26,256 nucleotides of DNA from Acidobacteriota bacterium (GTDB lineage: Bacteria; Acidobacteriota; Terriglobia; UBA7540). The notes beneath the pieces are model-generated. The model had not been told where the DNA came from. It saw nothing but the letters and a program-made list of their open reading frames with translations, and did no database searches. Position 1 is the stretch's first letter. Each line of letters starts with the position of its first letter. The translations under genes and the position numbers were made by a program. Positions 1 through 8,670 of this stretch are shown piece by piece. The DNA lies in NCBI GenBank assembly GCA_003165615.1, contig PLWR01000679.1:4383-30638 (forward strand), read 5' to 3'.

Positions 1-838
1 TTTTATCGACACGCCTGTAAAACATTATTCAAGTGGGATGTACGTCCGCCTCGCGTTTGCTGTCGCGGCCCACCTGGAGCCGGATATCCTCATCGTCGAT
101 GAGGTTCTGGCTGTGGGCGACGCAGCGTTCCAGAAAAAGTGCCTGGGAAAGATCAGCGATGCCGCGCACCAGGGCCGCACCGTCCTGTTCATAAGCCACA
201 ACCTGCTGGCGGTGGAAAGCCTTTGTTCACGCGCGATGTGCCTCCACGAAGGAAAAATCGTGTTGGAAGGGCAACCCCGCCAGGTAACCTCACGTTATTT
301 GCAAAACTGGATTCCCGCGTCGTCCGAGGTGATTTACAAGGACATGGCGAGCGCGCCCGGAAACGAGATGATTCGGCTGCGCCGGGCTTGCGTCCGCCCC
401 TTGAACGGGTCTGCTGGCGACCAAATCACCGTCCGCACGCCCTTCGTGGTGGAGTTCGAATACTGGAAGCTGGTTGCGCATGCCACTCTGGAGCTGGGTG
501 TAAACGTGTACGACGAGCACGGAACTCTCCTTTTTAGCACATGGTGGCCGACTGACCAACCGGTCCCAGCAGGCTTACTGCGCAGTTGGTTTGTAGTGCC
601 GGGTGACTTGCTGAACACGGGCACACACCGGATCCATCTCGGTCTCCATGTGGCGGAGCCCGCTGAACCAATCAGCCTGGAGGATCTTCTGGTTTTCGAC
701 GTTCTCGACGCGGACGACCTTCGGGGAATGTATCACGGCGTCTGGCCTGGTGCGGTGCGCCCTAACCTGCAGTGGACGACCGAGCAGATCGAGGCGCCTA
801 CGGGTCTAGCCACCACGGGAGACCGAACTTTTCCATAA
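1..838 (+). CDS. wzt: Wzt-type polysaccharide ABC transporter ATPase, 3' part
   Basis: ATP-binding subunit of an ABC-2 type exporter that moves lipid-linked polysaccharide across the inner membrane. The 5' end lies outside the window: the frame is open from base 2, and the ABC signature (YSSGMYVRLAF) straddles the first Met at 38, so that Met is internal. The Walker B/D-loop follows (ILIVDEVLAVGD) and then the H-loop region (LFISHNL). After about residue 100 of the visible part comes a beta-rich extension of about 150 residues typical of the Wzt C-terminal domain, which in E. coli O8/O9a recognises the modified end of its cognate O-polysaccharide. The stop is TAA at 836-838. The next gene, a methyltransferase, starts 23 bp later, and a diverged second copy of this protein's tail lies at 1663-1815. 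The exporter assignment is secure; the substrate is unknown. Confidence 0.93.
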   Translation, partial: FIDTPVKHYSSGMYVRLAFAVAAHLEPDILIVDEVLAVGDAAFQKKCLGKISDAAHQGRTVLFISHNLLAVESLCSRAMCLHEGKIVLEGQPRQVTSRYLQNWIPASSEVIYKDMASAPGNEMIRLRRACVRPLNGSAGDQITVRTPFVVEFEYWKLVAHATLELGVNVYDEHGTLLFSTWWPTDQPVPAGLLRSWFVVPGDLLNTGTHRIHLGLHVAEPAEPISLEDLLVFDVLDADDLRGMYHGVWPGAVRPNLQWTTEQIEAPTGLATTGDRTFP

Positions 839-861
839 TCTCACGAGCGGTCAGGACGCAC

Positions 862-1605
862 ATGTCATTCTTCGACATCTGGGTGAGATGGAAAGACAAG
901 GCCGTCCGCTCCCTGAGGAAAAGAGGAGTCTTTGGAACAGCCAAGGTTATGCTCCAGCTCATCAAAGAAAATCTTAACCTTTCGGACCGTTGGAGTATTT
1001 ACCAGAACGAATCATTTGACAAGCGGTTCGGGGTCGATACGGCGGCTGGCCTTGCGTGGGCAGAACTTCAATCGGATCCCCGGTTCAAGCACTTCACTGT
1101 TTATGGAGCAACACCTCGTGCCGTGTTCTTTCGGATGTTGCATCAGCTCAAGGTGGACTACAGAGAGTTGCTGTTCATCGACTTCGGGTGTGGTAAAGGC
1201 AAAGCTCTTCTCCTTGCGTCGGAACTGCACTTCAAGCAAATCATCGGCATTGAACTTTCCTCAAAACTGATTCGTGTTGCTGAAGAAAATCTGAAGACCT
1301 ATCGCGGGGGAACACTCCAAAGGGATTTATTCCAGTTGGTATGCATGGATGTCTGCGAGTACCCGATTCCCCCGGCGCCTGCCATTTATTATTTTGCCAA
1401 TCCCTTCCCTGTGGAAGTGATGCGAAGGGTCTTGGAGAATCTTCGGTCCTCGCTCGCTGCCGCGCCCAGGGAAATCTACATCGTGTATTTGGAACACGAG
1501 CTGCGGGCCCTTCTCGATGACTCCGGGTTCCTAACCCCCATCAAGCGGACATCCTTATATTCAATCTGGAAAGTGGCAAGAACACCTTGGGCATCTTCTC
1601 GTTGA
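862..1605 (+). CDS. class I SAM-dependent methyltransferase next to wzt
   Basis: Predicted methyltransferase of 247 aa. The SAM-binding motif I (LLFIDFGCGKGKALLLAS) lies at residues 103-120, an acidic post-I Glu at about 131 (IIGIEL), and a motif-IV-like segment FANPFP at about 178-183. The frame is open 90 bp further upstream into the wzt tail, but ATG 862 is preferred because it gives a normal N-terminus with no overlap; no strong ribosome-binding site is visible. It lies 23 bp after wzt and is probably co-transcribed with it. In O8/O9a-type systems a methyl cap ends chain growth and is read by the Wzt C-domain, so a capping or sugar O-methyltransferase role is a reasonable inference. The substrate cannot be read from the sequence. 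Confidence 0.82.
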   Translation: MSFFDIWVRWKDKAVRSLRKRGVFGTAKVMLQLIKENLNLSDRWSIYQNESFDKRFGVDTAAGLAWAELQSDPRFKHFTVYGATPRAVFFRMLHQLKVDYRELLFIDFGCGKGKALLLASELHFKQIIGIELSSKLIRVAEENLKTYRGGTLQRDLFQLVCMDVCEYPIPPAPAIYYFANPFPVEVMRRVLENLRSSLAAAPREIYIVYLEHELRALLDDSGFLTPIKRTSLYSIWKVARTPWASSR

Positions 1606-1662
1606 AGACTGCATGGAGGCTCGTTCATAAGGATAAGCCTGCCCACTGAAAAAAAGACGTAG

Positions 1663-1815
1663 GATCTTCTGGTCTTCGAGGTTTTCGATGCCGGCGACCT
1701 TCGGGAACTATATCACGGGGACTGGCGCGGCGCAGTACGTCCAAATCTCCCATGGACCACCGAGCCGATCGACGTATGCACGGGGGTGGTTGCCGGAAGT
1801 GAACCCCCGGTCTGA
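1663..1815 (+). pseudogene. remnant of a second Wzt C-terminal tail
   Basis: This stretch encodes a tail that aligns with the end of the wzt gene at 683-793 (DLLVFEVFDAGDLRELYHG here, DLLVFDVLDADDLRGMYHG there), followed by a shared GAVRPNL and WTTE. Hand alignment of 1661-1770 with 681-790 gives 24 differences in 110 bases, about 78 % identity, with no gap. The frame is closed by TAG at 1660-1662 just before the homology and ends at its own TGA at 1813-1815, so it is not a gene now. Weak similarity may reach back to about 1627 (codons for HKDKPA) with a frame break. It fills much of the 347-bp gap 1606-1952. It is probably the displaced original 3' end of wzt or the rest of a paralogue. Confidence 0.8.
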
Positions 1816-1916
1816 AATTTGGAATACCCGAACATCCATCGGATCCACGATCCGAGTCAAGCAGCTCAAATCGGCCTACGCCGAGTTCCACCCGCTTGCC
1901 ATGGGCGGCAATCGCG

Positions 1917-1944
1917 TTGGACAATGTGTGGCGACTCGTATAAC
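1917..1944 (+). promoter_or_regulatory. candidate sigma70-type promoter
   Basis: TTGGAC (1917-1922), a 16-bp spacer and TATAAC (1939-1944) form a good -35/-10 pair. Transcription would begin at about 1951, almost on the ATG at 1953, so the message would be nearly leaderless or translation would start further in. This is a pattern match only. Confidence 0.35.
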
Positions 1945-1952
1945 CTTCCCAG

Positions 1953-3524
1953 ATGCATCCCCGCGCCTATCGAGTTCTCATTTTGGCGTGCCTGCTCATC
2001 CTGCTGGCGGGCGGCGCTTCGCACATGTTTTTCGGCAACTCCGATAGCGATACTCTGGGGGTCGACGACGCTTTCATCACCTACCATTACGCCCACAACC
2101 TTCATCGGGGTAATGGACTGGTCTTCAATCCTGGCGAGCGAGTCGAGGGGTATTCAAACCTTTCGTATACCCTGCTGATGTCAGTAGCCTTCTTCTTCAC
2201 GCATGACATGGGCGTTTACTATTTTTCGGCTTTTCTGAATCTGCTCTTTGCCGGTGCAACGCTGCTCGTCTTCGCTGCTTTCTTGCGGGAAAGGATGGGC
2301 GACGGCTTGGGGATAGTGGGGGCGTTGCTCTTCGCCCTATGCCTTCCTGTGTGGGCAGCGGTAGGGTCAGGCATGGAGACGTGTCTGATGCTGCTGATCT
2401 ACGTTGCCATCTGGGTGGTGACAGAAAGGCTGGCCCGGGAAGAGGACCGGCGCTGGACAAGGGTATTGTGCGCGCTGACCATTCTCTCGCTGCTCTCGCG
2501 AGCGGATGGATTCCTGATGCCCGGCGCGGCCATTGCCTGCCTGATGCTGAAGCGCCGGATGCGCCCCGCACTCGCCTGCTCCGCGACGCTGGTGACTGGC
2601 GCTTTCTTCTATGAATTGTGGAGATATCATTATTACGGTTATCTGCTCCCGAACACATACTACACCCGTGTGACAGGCCCTTTGCTTTGGCGCGCGTCCT
2701 ACGCTCTGGCTCAATTTCATGGATTCGCCACTCATGGTGGGCTCCTGCCTTACCTGCTGGCATTCCTGATTCTGGGGATAGAGCTTGCAGCCAACTGGTG
2801 GCGGAAACGACCGACCGCCATGGAGCCGCTCGGCTTTGAGCTTTTTCTGGCTGCAGGCTGGATTGCGTACTGGTTTTTCGTGGGGGGGGACTACATTGGC
2901 GAGCGATTTCTACTGATCTTGTTCCCGCTCGGCATCTTCAGTCTGCTCAAGCTGGTGAAAGGCACTTCCGATAAGAAGGTCGTGGCCTTGCTGGCGATAC
3001 TCGTGGCGCTATTCGGAATTCTTCCCATACATTGGCTTGATCACCGATTTCATTATTCCATGCACCGGTACGATTCCCGCCGCGTTACCGGGGAGTTCCT
3101 GCGGGAGCATTATCCCGGGAAATCGGTCATGACCGATGCGGTGGGCAAAGTTCCTTTCCTTGCTGATACCTACACCGTCGACATTCTGGGACTGATTGAT
3201 CCCGTGATTGCGCATGCTCCTCCCGCCACGAGAGAGTTCGACCCGGGGCACGTAAAGTTCAACATTGACCACAGCTTATCGAAGAAGCCCGATCTTATTG
3301 TGGAGGGACTCCCCATCAGCGGCCCTCAGGATCCATATTGGGGCCAGGATTCACTGCAGAAGTTCAAGGCCGCGGGCTACCGCCTTAGACACCTGGTCTA
3401 TACGGGCCTGAGGGAACCCCCCGAGCCCATCCTGAACACCCGGGATATGCCCGAGGAAGCGATCACACGCAGCATCGAGGAGGGATATAACACGGCCATT
3501 CTGGTTCGAGATGGGGCGGACTGA
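1953..3524 (+). CDS. GT-C/GT39-like polytopic membrane glycosyltransferase
   Basis: Integral membrane protein of 523 aa. After a first hydrophobic segment (residues 8-20) comes a loop with the acidic pair and pattern [14 protein letters not shown] (37-50), then [15 protein letters not shown] (55-69). This DD-A-F-x-Y-R/H-Y and GERVEGYSN signature is shared by a bacterial family of GT-C fold transferases related to GT39 and arabinosyltransferase-like proteins, which use polyprenyl-phosphate sugars on the periplasmic side. Many hydrophobic helices follow, and the last 150 residues form a soluble C-terminal domain. It lies after the wzt remnant and before a second membrane protein. The donor and acceptor are unknown; it could also be a non-enzymatic relative. 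Confidence 0.78.
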   Translation: MHPRAYRVLILACLLILLAGGASHMFFGNSDSDTLGVDDAFITYHYAHNLHRGNGLVFNPGERVEGYSNLSYTLLMSVAFFFTHDMGVYYFSAFLNLLFAGATLLVFAAFLRERMGDGLGIVGALLFALCLPVWAAVGSGMETCLMLLIYVAIWVVTERLAREEDRRWTRVLCALTILSLLSRADGFLMPGAAIACLMLKRRMRPALACSATLVTGAFFYELWRYHYYGYLLPNTYYTRVTGPLLWRASYALAQFHGFATHGGLLPYLLAFLILGIELAANWWRKRPTAMEPLGFELFLAAGWIAYWFFVGGDYIGERFLLILFPLGIFSLLKLVKGTSDKKVVALLAILVALFGILPIHWLDHRFHYSMHRYDSRRVTGEFLREHYPGKSVMTDAVGKVPFLADTYTVDILGLIDPVIAHAPPATREFDPGHVKFNIDHSLSKKPDLIVEGLPISGPQDPYWGQDSLQKFKAAGYRLRHLVYTGLREPPEPILNTRDMPEEAITRSIEEGYNTAILVRDGAD

Positions 3525-3558
3525 ACAGATGGCGCATCTCCGGGCCCGCAGCACCCAT

Positions 3559-3600
3559 GGGTTACCCTTCAGCCACGCTGCGATGCGCGGAAGGGAACCC
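3559..3600 (+). repeat. inverted repeat after the GT-C gene
   Basis: GGGTTACCCTTC (3559-3570) pairs with GAAGGGAACCC (3590-3600) as an 11-bp stem with one bulged A and a 19-nt loop. There is no T tract after it, so it is not a classical intrinsic terminator. It may still slow transcription or protect the 3' end between the two membrane-protein genes. Confidence 0.5.
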
Positions 3601-3660
3601 CTATATGGTATCCGGAAGGCCTCGTTGCTGGTGCATCAGAGAAGTCCCGACTGCTAAATA

Positions 3661-3666
3661 AGGAGG
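3661..3666 (+). promoter_or_regulatory. strong ribosome-binding site fixing a GTG start
   Basis: A perfect AGGAGG lies 9 nt before GTG 3676 and decides that start for the following membrane protein. No in-frame ATG is equally well placed. Confidence 0.8.
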
Positions 3667-3675
3667 CGTCACATC

Positions 3676-5247
3676 GTGCATACCCCCGGCGCAGGGAAAC
3701 CCCGCCCGGCAATCCTCGGCAACCCTCTGGCCCTTGTGCTTCTTTGTGTGTTGGCCTCTCTTTTCTTCAGCCAATTTCGACTGCCCTTCACGCCGGTCTG
3801 GGTATCGAATGACCAGTGGGATGTCCTGAAGGACCCCGCCCGCATGTGGGAAGGGGACAGAGTCTACCGGGATTTCTACGAACAAACGACGCCAGGCACG
3901 GCGGTGGTTGATCTTCTCTTTTTTCGGTTGTTCGGCCTGAAGAACTGGAATCCCAACCTGCATGTAATTCTTCTGGGGCTCGGCTTGACCTGGCTGGTTG
4001 TCATCATCAGCCGGAAAGTATACGGGGAGGGACCTTTTTGGATTCTGCTGCCCGGCTTCCTTTTCCTCACGTTCGCATTTCTTCCCCACATGGAGGATAC
4101 CCACCGTTGGTACAGTTGTGCCGCCACCTTGGGTGCCCTGGCTGTGGTAATGGAGAAAAGGACCTCCTGGCGTTTGGGCGCCGCCGGCATTCTTTCAGGC
4201 CTCGCATCGTTCTTCACGCAAACTCAGGGTATGTTTGCAATCATGGGCATGATCGCCTTCATGGTCTGGGAATGGCGCGAGGGAGAATCCAGCCGGCAGG
4301 AGCTTCTTAAGAAGACAGCCTGCCTACTGGCAGCTTTCGTTGCCACTGTTCTCGCCACGGAGGCTTACTTCATTTGGAAGGCGGACTTGGGCCGATTCCT
4401 CGATTGTGTCGTCCGTATCCCTGTTCTCTATTTGTCGGCGGACCCCGCGAACACCTGGCACGTCTACATGACGGAGATGCCGCATCTTCCCCACTGGTAC
4501 AACCTGCCGGGATTGGGACGATTTTTATTCGTCTATGCACTTTTGCCGCTGGTCTATTTATTGTTCCCGGTTCGTCACCGGCAAGAAGCCGCCCACGGAG
4601 AGGAATGGCGGGGCTTGTTGCTGGTCAATATCATGGGATTATTTCTGTTCGCGAGCGTCGCCCTCGCACCTTCGAACTTCAGATTATGCACGGTATCGCC
4701 GACTGCTTTTGTCGCCCTGATCTACTGGCTCCGTGGAGATGGAAAAATCCACCGCATCATTGCTGGCTCGCTATGGGTCGCGGTGTTCTACCTTGGCGTG
4801 GTTAATCCTTTGCGGGTCCAGGTTTCATCCGTAAATTATCTTCAACTTCCCAGGGGACGAATGGCGTTCCCCCCGCAAGCCGCCACCGATTACCAAATGT
4901 TTCAGTGGCTTGCTTGCCGGACTCGGCCCGGTGATCCTTTTCTGGCGGCCGGGCAGCTTGGCGCTCTCTTTCCGCTCGCCCTCCGGCCTGTAGACGAAGC
5001 TTCCGGGTACGACAACGGCCGCGCCACCCTCCCCAAATGGGTCGAGAGCGCAGTTGCCGCGTTGGAAAGATACCGGGTGCAATTCATTGAATGGCCTCCT
5101 GACAGTATCGACCCCAGCTTCTATCGTCCCGAGGAAGATCACCTCGCACCCCTGAGAGAATATGTGCAGAGGAACTATCACCTCGTGAAACGATTTGAGA
5201 GTCTTACGGGGGATGAATTTGAAGAAATATGGGAAAGGAACCCATAA
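3676..5247 (+). CDS. GT39-like polytopic membrane protein
   Basis: Membrane protein of 523 aa starting with GTG behind a perfect AGGAGG. An N-terminal hydrophobic helix (about 16-33) leads to a periplasmic-type loop with SNDQWDVLKDPARMWEG (45-61) and VYRDFYEQTTPGT (63-75). The pattern acidic residue plus DFxxxTPPGT is typical of GT39/PMT-related proteins that take sugars from polyprenyl phosphate. Several more hydrophobic helices follow, with a soluble tail of about 130 residues. It sits 151 bp behind another GT-C-like gene in the same direction and meets the reverse-strand FkbM gene end to end, 32 bp apart. Function in glycan transfer or lipid-linked sugar modification is inferred from fold class and context; specificity is unknown. 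Confidence 0.72.
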   Translation: MHTPGAGKPRPAILGNPLALVLLCVLASLFFSQFRLPFTPVWVSNDQWDVLKDPARMWEGDRVYRDFYEQTTPGTAVVDLLFFRLFGLKNWNPNLHVILLGLGLTWLVVIISRKVYGEGPFWILLPGFLFLTFAFLPHMEDTHRWYSCAATLGALAVVMEKRTSWRLGAAGILSGLASFFTQTQGMFAIMGMIAFMVWEWREGESSRQELLKKTACLLAAFVATVLATEAYFIWKADLGRFLDCVVRIPVLYLSADPANTWHVYMTEMPHLPHWYNLPGLGRFLFVYALLPLVYLLFPVRHRQEAAHGEEWRGLLLVNIMGLFLFASVALAPSNFRLCTVSPTAFVALIYWLRGDGKIHRIIAGSLWVAVFYLGVVNPLRVQVSSVNYLQLPRGRMAFPPQAATDYQMFQWLACRTRPGDPFLAAGQLGALFPLALRPVDEASGYDNGRATLPKWVESAVAALERYRVQFIEWPPDSIDPSFYRPEEDHLAPLREYVQRNYHLVKRFESLTGDEFEEIWERNP

Positions 5248-5279
5248 AATATAGGGCTGTCTGTCCCGCCGCTGGCGCG

Positions 5280-6107
5280 CTACGAAGTGTGTGCCGGCTT
5301 CACCGCCACGACGTGGACCTCTGTGCCGCGTGGCTCGGTCCTGAACTGCGAAAATCCCAAAGATTGGAGGAGGTCCGTGATGGTCCCGGCGCTGACACCA
5401 GGCGCTAACAGTTCGGGATGGATTTCCACGCAGATCAACCGGCAGATGGGGTTTGCCAGCGTGCCGCACAGCCCCCGCAGCACCGCGTACTCAAACCCCT
5501 CCACATCGATTTTGGCCGCGTGGGGGACGGGAAGCCTCTCGCGTGCGAAGAAAGTGTCGCCTCGGGCTACTTCAATGTTTTCTGAAACGCTGCGGCCGAC
5601 CGTGTCATCCGCAAGCGGCACGATGGTAGGACAGGCTCCGCCCTCCAAGAAGATTCTGCCTGCACCGTCCTCCTCGCCAAGCGCCTTCCTGAACACGTGA
5701 ACGTTGGTAAGGCCGTTCAATTTCACGTGGTCCTCGAGTCTTCGGCAGGCGCCCACTTCCGGTTCAAACGCGAGTACGTGCCCCCTGTCCCCAACCATTT
5801 TGGCAAGAGGAAGAGTGAATTCACCGAGGTGCGCCCCGACATCGAGCGCGGTCTCTCCGGGATGGAGGTGTGCATTCAGCGCATCCAGAAAATCCCGCTC
5901 TTCATGCTCAACATCCAACTCGTAGTCCCGCAGCTCGCGCGGATCAAGTCGCATCTTGCAGCTCAAGCCCAGTGGGCGGACTTTAACAACCCGCGGGAGG
6001 GAATTCGTCCACCAGCGGTACGCAGGCCGCAGAATAACGTCGAGATGGAGCCTCATGGCAACACCCCTGGCTATTCGCGAGTCAGCCATTCGCCTGAGAA
6101 AATTCAT
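5280..6107 (-). CDS. FkbM family methyltransferase
   Basis: SAM-dependent O-methyltransferase of the FkbM family, 275 aa. The first 70 residues are a basic, weakly conserved lead. The SAM-binding motif LDVGAHLGEFTLPLA lies at 88-102, an acidic strand-2 end at LAFEPE (112-117), and the family hallmark KIDVEGFEYAVLRG at 199-212. A GGAAGG ribosome-binding site sits 6 nt before ATG 6107. FkbM proteins methylate hydroxyls of polyketides and of sugars in surface glycans; the neighbours favour a glycan substrate. It is the only reverse-strand gene in the first half of the locus and starts divergently from the GNAT gene across a 316-bp gap, so it has its own promoter. Confidence 0.88.
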   Translation of the reverse strand: MNFLRRMADSRIARGVAMRLHLDVILRPAYRWWTNSLPRVVKVRPLGLSCKMRLDPRELRDYELDVEHEERDFLDALNAHLHPGETALDVGAHLGEFTLPLAKMVGDRGHVLAFEPEVGACRRLEDHVKLNGLTNVHVFRKALGEEDGAGRIFLEGGACPTIVPLADDTVGRSVSENIEVARGDTFFARERLPVPHAAKIDVEGFEYAVLRGLCGTLANPICRLICVEIHPELLAPGVSAGTITDLLQSLGFSQFRTEPRGTEVHVVAVKPAHTS

Positions 6108-6187
6108 GCTGCGCCTTCCTGCACGCCTTTCCGGACAGACTGGGAGCGTGATGTTTCGCCCCGACCAAACCCCAGGGTCCCGCTACA

Positions 6188-6214
6188 TTGACACTGCCTT
6201 GCAATGAGTGTCAA
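6188..6214. promoter_or_regulatory. perfect palindrome over a -35-like box in a divergent gap
   Basis: TTGACACT (6188-6195) and AGTGTCAA (6207-6214) are perfect 8-bp inverted arms with an 11-bp spacer, 81 bp upstream of the fkbM start. Each arm contains TTGACA on one strand. It could be an operator or part of the fkbM promoter; no good -10 box was found at 17 bp on either strand. The rest of the 6108-6423 gap shows nothing else except the promoter at 6310-6339. Confidence 0.4.
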
Positions 6215-6309
6215 GAGTTGCCAGCCGCTAGATCCGGCATATGACCTCGGCGAGCGGGCAAGCGTTCTTCCCCCAAGTCAGTATTGCCACCACGACCCTT
6301 ACTAACCTG

Positions 6310-6339
6310 TTGAAATCTGACTGGCCAGTGCCCTATAGT
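6310..6339 (+). promoter_or_regulatory. candidate sigma70 promoter for the GNAT gene
   Basis: TTGAAA (6310-6315), an 18-bp spacer and TATAGT (6334-6339). The start would be near 6346, leaving a leader of about 78 nt before ATG 6424. No strong ribosome-binding site precedes that ATG. Confidence 0.5.
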
Positions 6340-6423
6340 AGCTTGGTAACGCGCGTGACCTGAAGAATATGGTCCCAATCTGCTGGCGGGCTACAACGAG
6401 CACCCTCGGATTACAATTCTGAC

Positions 6424-7647
6424 ATGGATATCAATTCCCCACTATCCGGAAACCCATCTGCCAGCTCCCCGCCTGATTCGACCGCCGACTCCTCGTCGAC
6501 CCGAGCGACCCCAGGTTATTCCATTGAGGAGATCTCAACCGAAGAGGGACTTTCATATCTCAAGGACGACTGGAATCGGCTGAGTGAGTCTGTTGAACAC
6601 CCCAACGTCTTCATGACGTTCGATTGGTTCCGTGCCTGGAATCAATTCTTCACTCATAAAGACCGGAGTGACCGGCGCCCCCACGTGCTAGTCCTGAAGA
6701 AAGACGGCGGCATTGCAGGATTGTCGCCTCTCATCAACCGGACAGCCTCCCGCTTCGGCATGGCGGTACGCAAATTGGAATTTGTGGGGAGGGAGGGTGA
6801 TTACAATGATCTCGTATTGGGAAACGACCCAGCGGGCCAGATCAATGCCCTTGTGGATTATCTCGCCCAAACCCGGCGCCAGTGGGACTTGCTTGAACTA
6901 AGCGACCTGCGCGATACAGGAAATACCCTGGCCATAATCGGGGGCGCACTTTCGCGTGCGGGGCTGATTTATCGTCTTCTGCCGGAGAAAGAAAAATGTC
7001 CGTATGTGCCCATCGATGCCCCTACATCGATAATCGTGAGAAGACTCTCCCAGTCCAAGGGCCGAAGGACGGACGGCCTGCACACACTGCGCAAGAAACA
7101 ACACCGCCTGGAGCGGTTGAGCGCCGAAGGCCTGCGCGTTCGAATTATTGAGGATCCCTCCGGGGAGTCCGGGCTGTTGCAGAAACTTATCGCGCTGGAG
7201 GCCCAGAAGCGCGTGCGCGGCGAACTGTCGCCGCCGTTTATCGCCAATTACCCGGAAGTATTTCAATCATTGTTTGACACTCTGGGGCCGCGCGGCTGGT
7301 TCTGCATCGGGCTTATGGAATTGGGCGAACGCCCTATTGGCTCGCGCCTGGTCTTCCGTTGTGGAAAGAAACTCTGGGACTTCCTCACCGCGTACGACCA
7401 CACTTTTTCGCGTCTTTCCCCTGGCACGATGCTGGTTTCAGCGCTCATCGACTATGGCTTTTCGCATGGATTTGATGAGTTTGATTTTATGCGCGGGGAA
7501 GAATCCTACAAAATGCAGTGGACCACCCAAATGCATCAATCTCACCGGCTGCTGATTTGGAGTCCGGGCTGGGTCTCCCGTGCACGGGCGTTCATCTATC
7601 TGGATCTCAAACCGGCAGTTTATTCCTTGATGGGTAAAGGAGAATGA
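6424..7647 (+). CDS. GNAT acyltransferase, BioF2/CelD-like
   Basis: Protein of 407 aa with the GNAT-like fold of Acetyltransf_6 (BioF2-like, CelD/BcsL, FemAB superfamily). Residues 1-30 are Ser/Pro/Asp-rich and probably disordered. The first half contains LKDDWNRLSES and the PNVFMTFDWFRAWNQFF segment (60-76), typical of the family entry helix. The second half has the substrate-side block with KLIALEAQKRVRGE, then LGERPIGSRLVFRCGKKL and the terminal DEFDFMRGEESYKMQW motif. Such proteins attach acyl or aminoacyl groups to polysaccharides or cell-wall precursors, so decoration of the local glycan is likely but not proven. It starts from its own promoter region, divergent from fkbM. Confidence 0.82.
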   Translation: MDINSPLSGNPSASSPPDSTADSSSTRATPGYSIEEISTEEGLSYLKDDWNRLSESVEHPNVFMTFDWFRAWNQFFTHKDRSDRRPHVLVLKKDGGIAGLSPLINRTASRFGMAVRKLEFVGREGDYNDLVLGNDPAGQINALVDYLAQTRRQWDLLELSDLRDTGNTLAIIGGALSRAGLIYRLLPEKEKCPYVPIDAPTSIIVRRLSQSKGRRTDGLHTLRKKQHRLERLSAEGLRVRIIEDPSGESGLLQKLIALEAQKRVRGELSPPFIANYPEVFQSLFDTLGPRGWFCIGLMELGERPIGSRLVFRCGKKLWDFLTAYDHTFSRLSPGTMLVSALIDYGFSHGFDEFDFMRGEESYKMQWTTQMHQSHRLLIWSPGWVSRARAFIYLDLKPAVYSLMGKGE

Positions 7648-7781
7648 CCGACAGGGGAAGATCGTAAGGTGGATTTGCGATGGTCTGCATCAGCCGATGG
7701 AAATCAAAATATGGCGTTCGCGCCACCCAGAGCGCGGGCGCTTAAGCCATGGGCCTGAACGAATAAGGTCTGTTTCCAATC

Positions 7782-7790
7782 TGCTATACT
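7782..7790 (+). promoter_or_regulatory. extended -10 promoter
   Basis: TGCTATACT at 7782-7790 fits the extended -10 pattern TGnTATAAT with one mismatch. No -35 box is visible, as is usual for this class. The transcript would start near 7797, right before the AGGAG at 7801-7805. Confidence 0.5.
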
Positions 7791-7800
7791 GTTTTCAACG

Positions 7801-7805
7801 AGGAG
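7801..7805 (+). promoter_or_regulatory. ribosome-binding site fixing a TTG start
   Basis: AGGAG lies 7 nt before TTG 7813, supporting that rare start codon for the methyltransferase gene. Confidence 0.65.
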
Positions 7806-7812
7806 CGCGTCT

Positions 7813-8547
7813 TTGTCAGACAAGATTCCGAGGGAATTAGCCGAGAACCTTCAGGGATTCAAAACCTCCGAAGCCATTGATAAGTACTCCGCCTACCTGT
7901 TGTATCCAGAGGAAAAGCGCTTGTTCGCGAAATACTACAAACCCGGTGATAGCGTTCTCGACCTTGCCTGCGGGCTGGGCAGAACCACGCTGCTCTTGCA
8001 CGAAATGGGTCTTTCGGTAAGGGGAATCGACACGTCAGAGGTTTTTATCAATACTGCCAAAAGGCGGTTGCCCTACCTTGATTTGCGCGTCGGCAGCTAC
8101 GCCCGCATAGAAGAACCCGATTCCTCCTTTTCCCACGTGATGATATCCATCAACGGAATTGACTATGCTTATCCCGAGTCGCAAAGGGAACTGGCCCTTC
8201 GTGAGTGTGCGCGGGTTCTCAAACCGGGCGGCACGTTCATCTTTTCTTCGCACAACATCAAATCGCTCCACTTCTTCTCCCCTCGCTACTGCCGTCGCTT
8301 CCTTTGGAAACTCCGCAACGGCTTGCGGGCATTTAGAAACCGGGCCTATGTGTTGGACGCCGGGCTCCACACCTTCTACGCATCGCGCGGATTCGTCGCC
8401 GCGCAAACCGGCAAGGTTGGCCTGGACCTTGTGGAAACAGTTTGGCTCAAAATGATCGGGCATGCGGGGATCGACCGGTACTTCTCCCCCTATTGCTACT
8501 ATGTGTTTACGAAGCCTGCCGTATCGCGGGCGGTTGACGCCGGGTAA
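7813..8547 (+). CDS. class I SAM methyltransferase (Methyltransf_11/25 type)
   Basis: Methyltransferase of 244 aa. Motif I VLDLACGLGRTTLLL lies at 48-62, the acidic strand-2 residue in RGIDTSE at 70-76, and a motif IV/post-motif block INGIDYAY followed by RVLKPGGTFIFSSHN, the usual late-core signature. TTG start with AGGAG 7 nt upstream and an extended -10 promoter just before it. The next gene begins about 120 bp later in the same direction. The small-molecule or sugar substrate is not readable; its place among glycosyltransferases suggests sugar methylation or a lipid carrier step. Confidence 0.82.
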   Translation: MSDKIPRELAENLQGFKTSEAIDKYSAYLLYPEEKRLFAKYYKPGDSVLDLACGLGRTTLLLHEMGLSVRGIDTSEVFINTAKRRLPYLDLRVGSYARIEEPDSSFSHVMISINGIDYAYPESQRELALRECARVLKPGGTFIFSSHNIKSLHFFSPRYCRRFLWKLRNGLRAFRNRAYVLDAGLHTFYASRGFVAAQTGKVGLDLVETVWLKMIGHAGIDRYFSPYCYYVFTKPAVSRAVDAG

Positions 8548-8670
8548 TCCGATTGCTTGTTTATGCCGCCCAAGTCTCAGAACCCTGGCAGTTGAATCAG
8601 GAAGGCAGAAGGCACGGGCGACGGCGAAATCGCACTCAGAGATTGGCGTCGTTACGAACATCATTTGATA

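Noticed and set aside
1606..1815. Possible UGA selenocysteine readthrough joining the methyltransferase to the Wzt-like tail, prompted by selB in the window
   Set aside because: The frames do not join cleanly, a TAG lies directly before the homology, and the tail is explained better as a remnant.
3559..3600. Intrinsic terminator
   Set aside because: A stem exists but no T tract follows; kept only as an inverted repeat.
1953..5247. The two membrane proteins are both 523 aa, hinting at a tandem duplication
   Set aside because: Their N-terminal signatures ([10 protein letters not shown] with GERVEGYSN versus DFYEQTTPGT) and tails differ; the equal length looks accidental.
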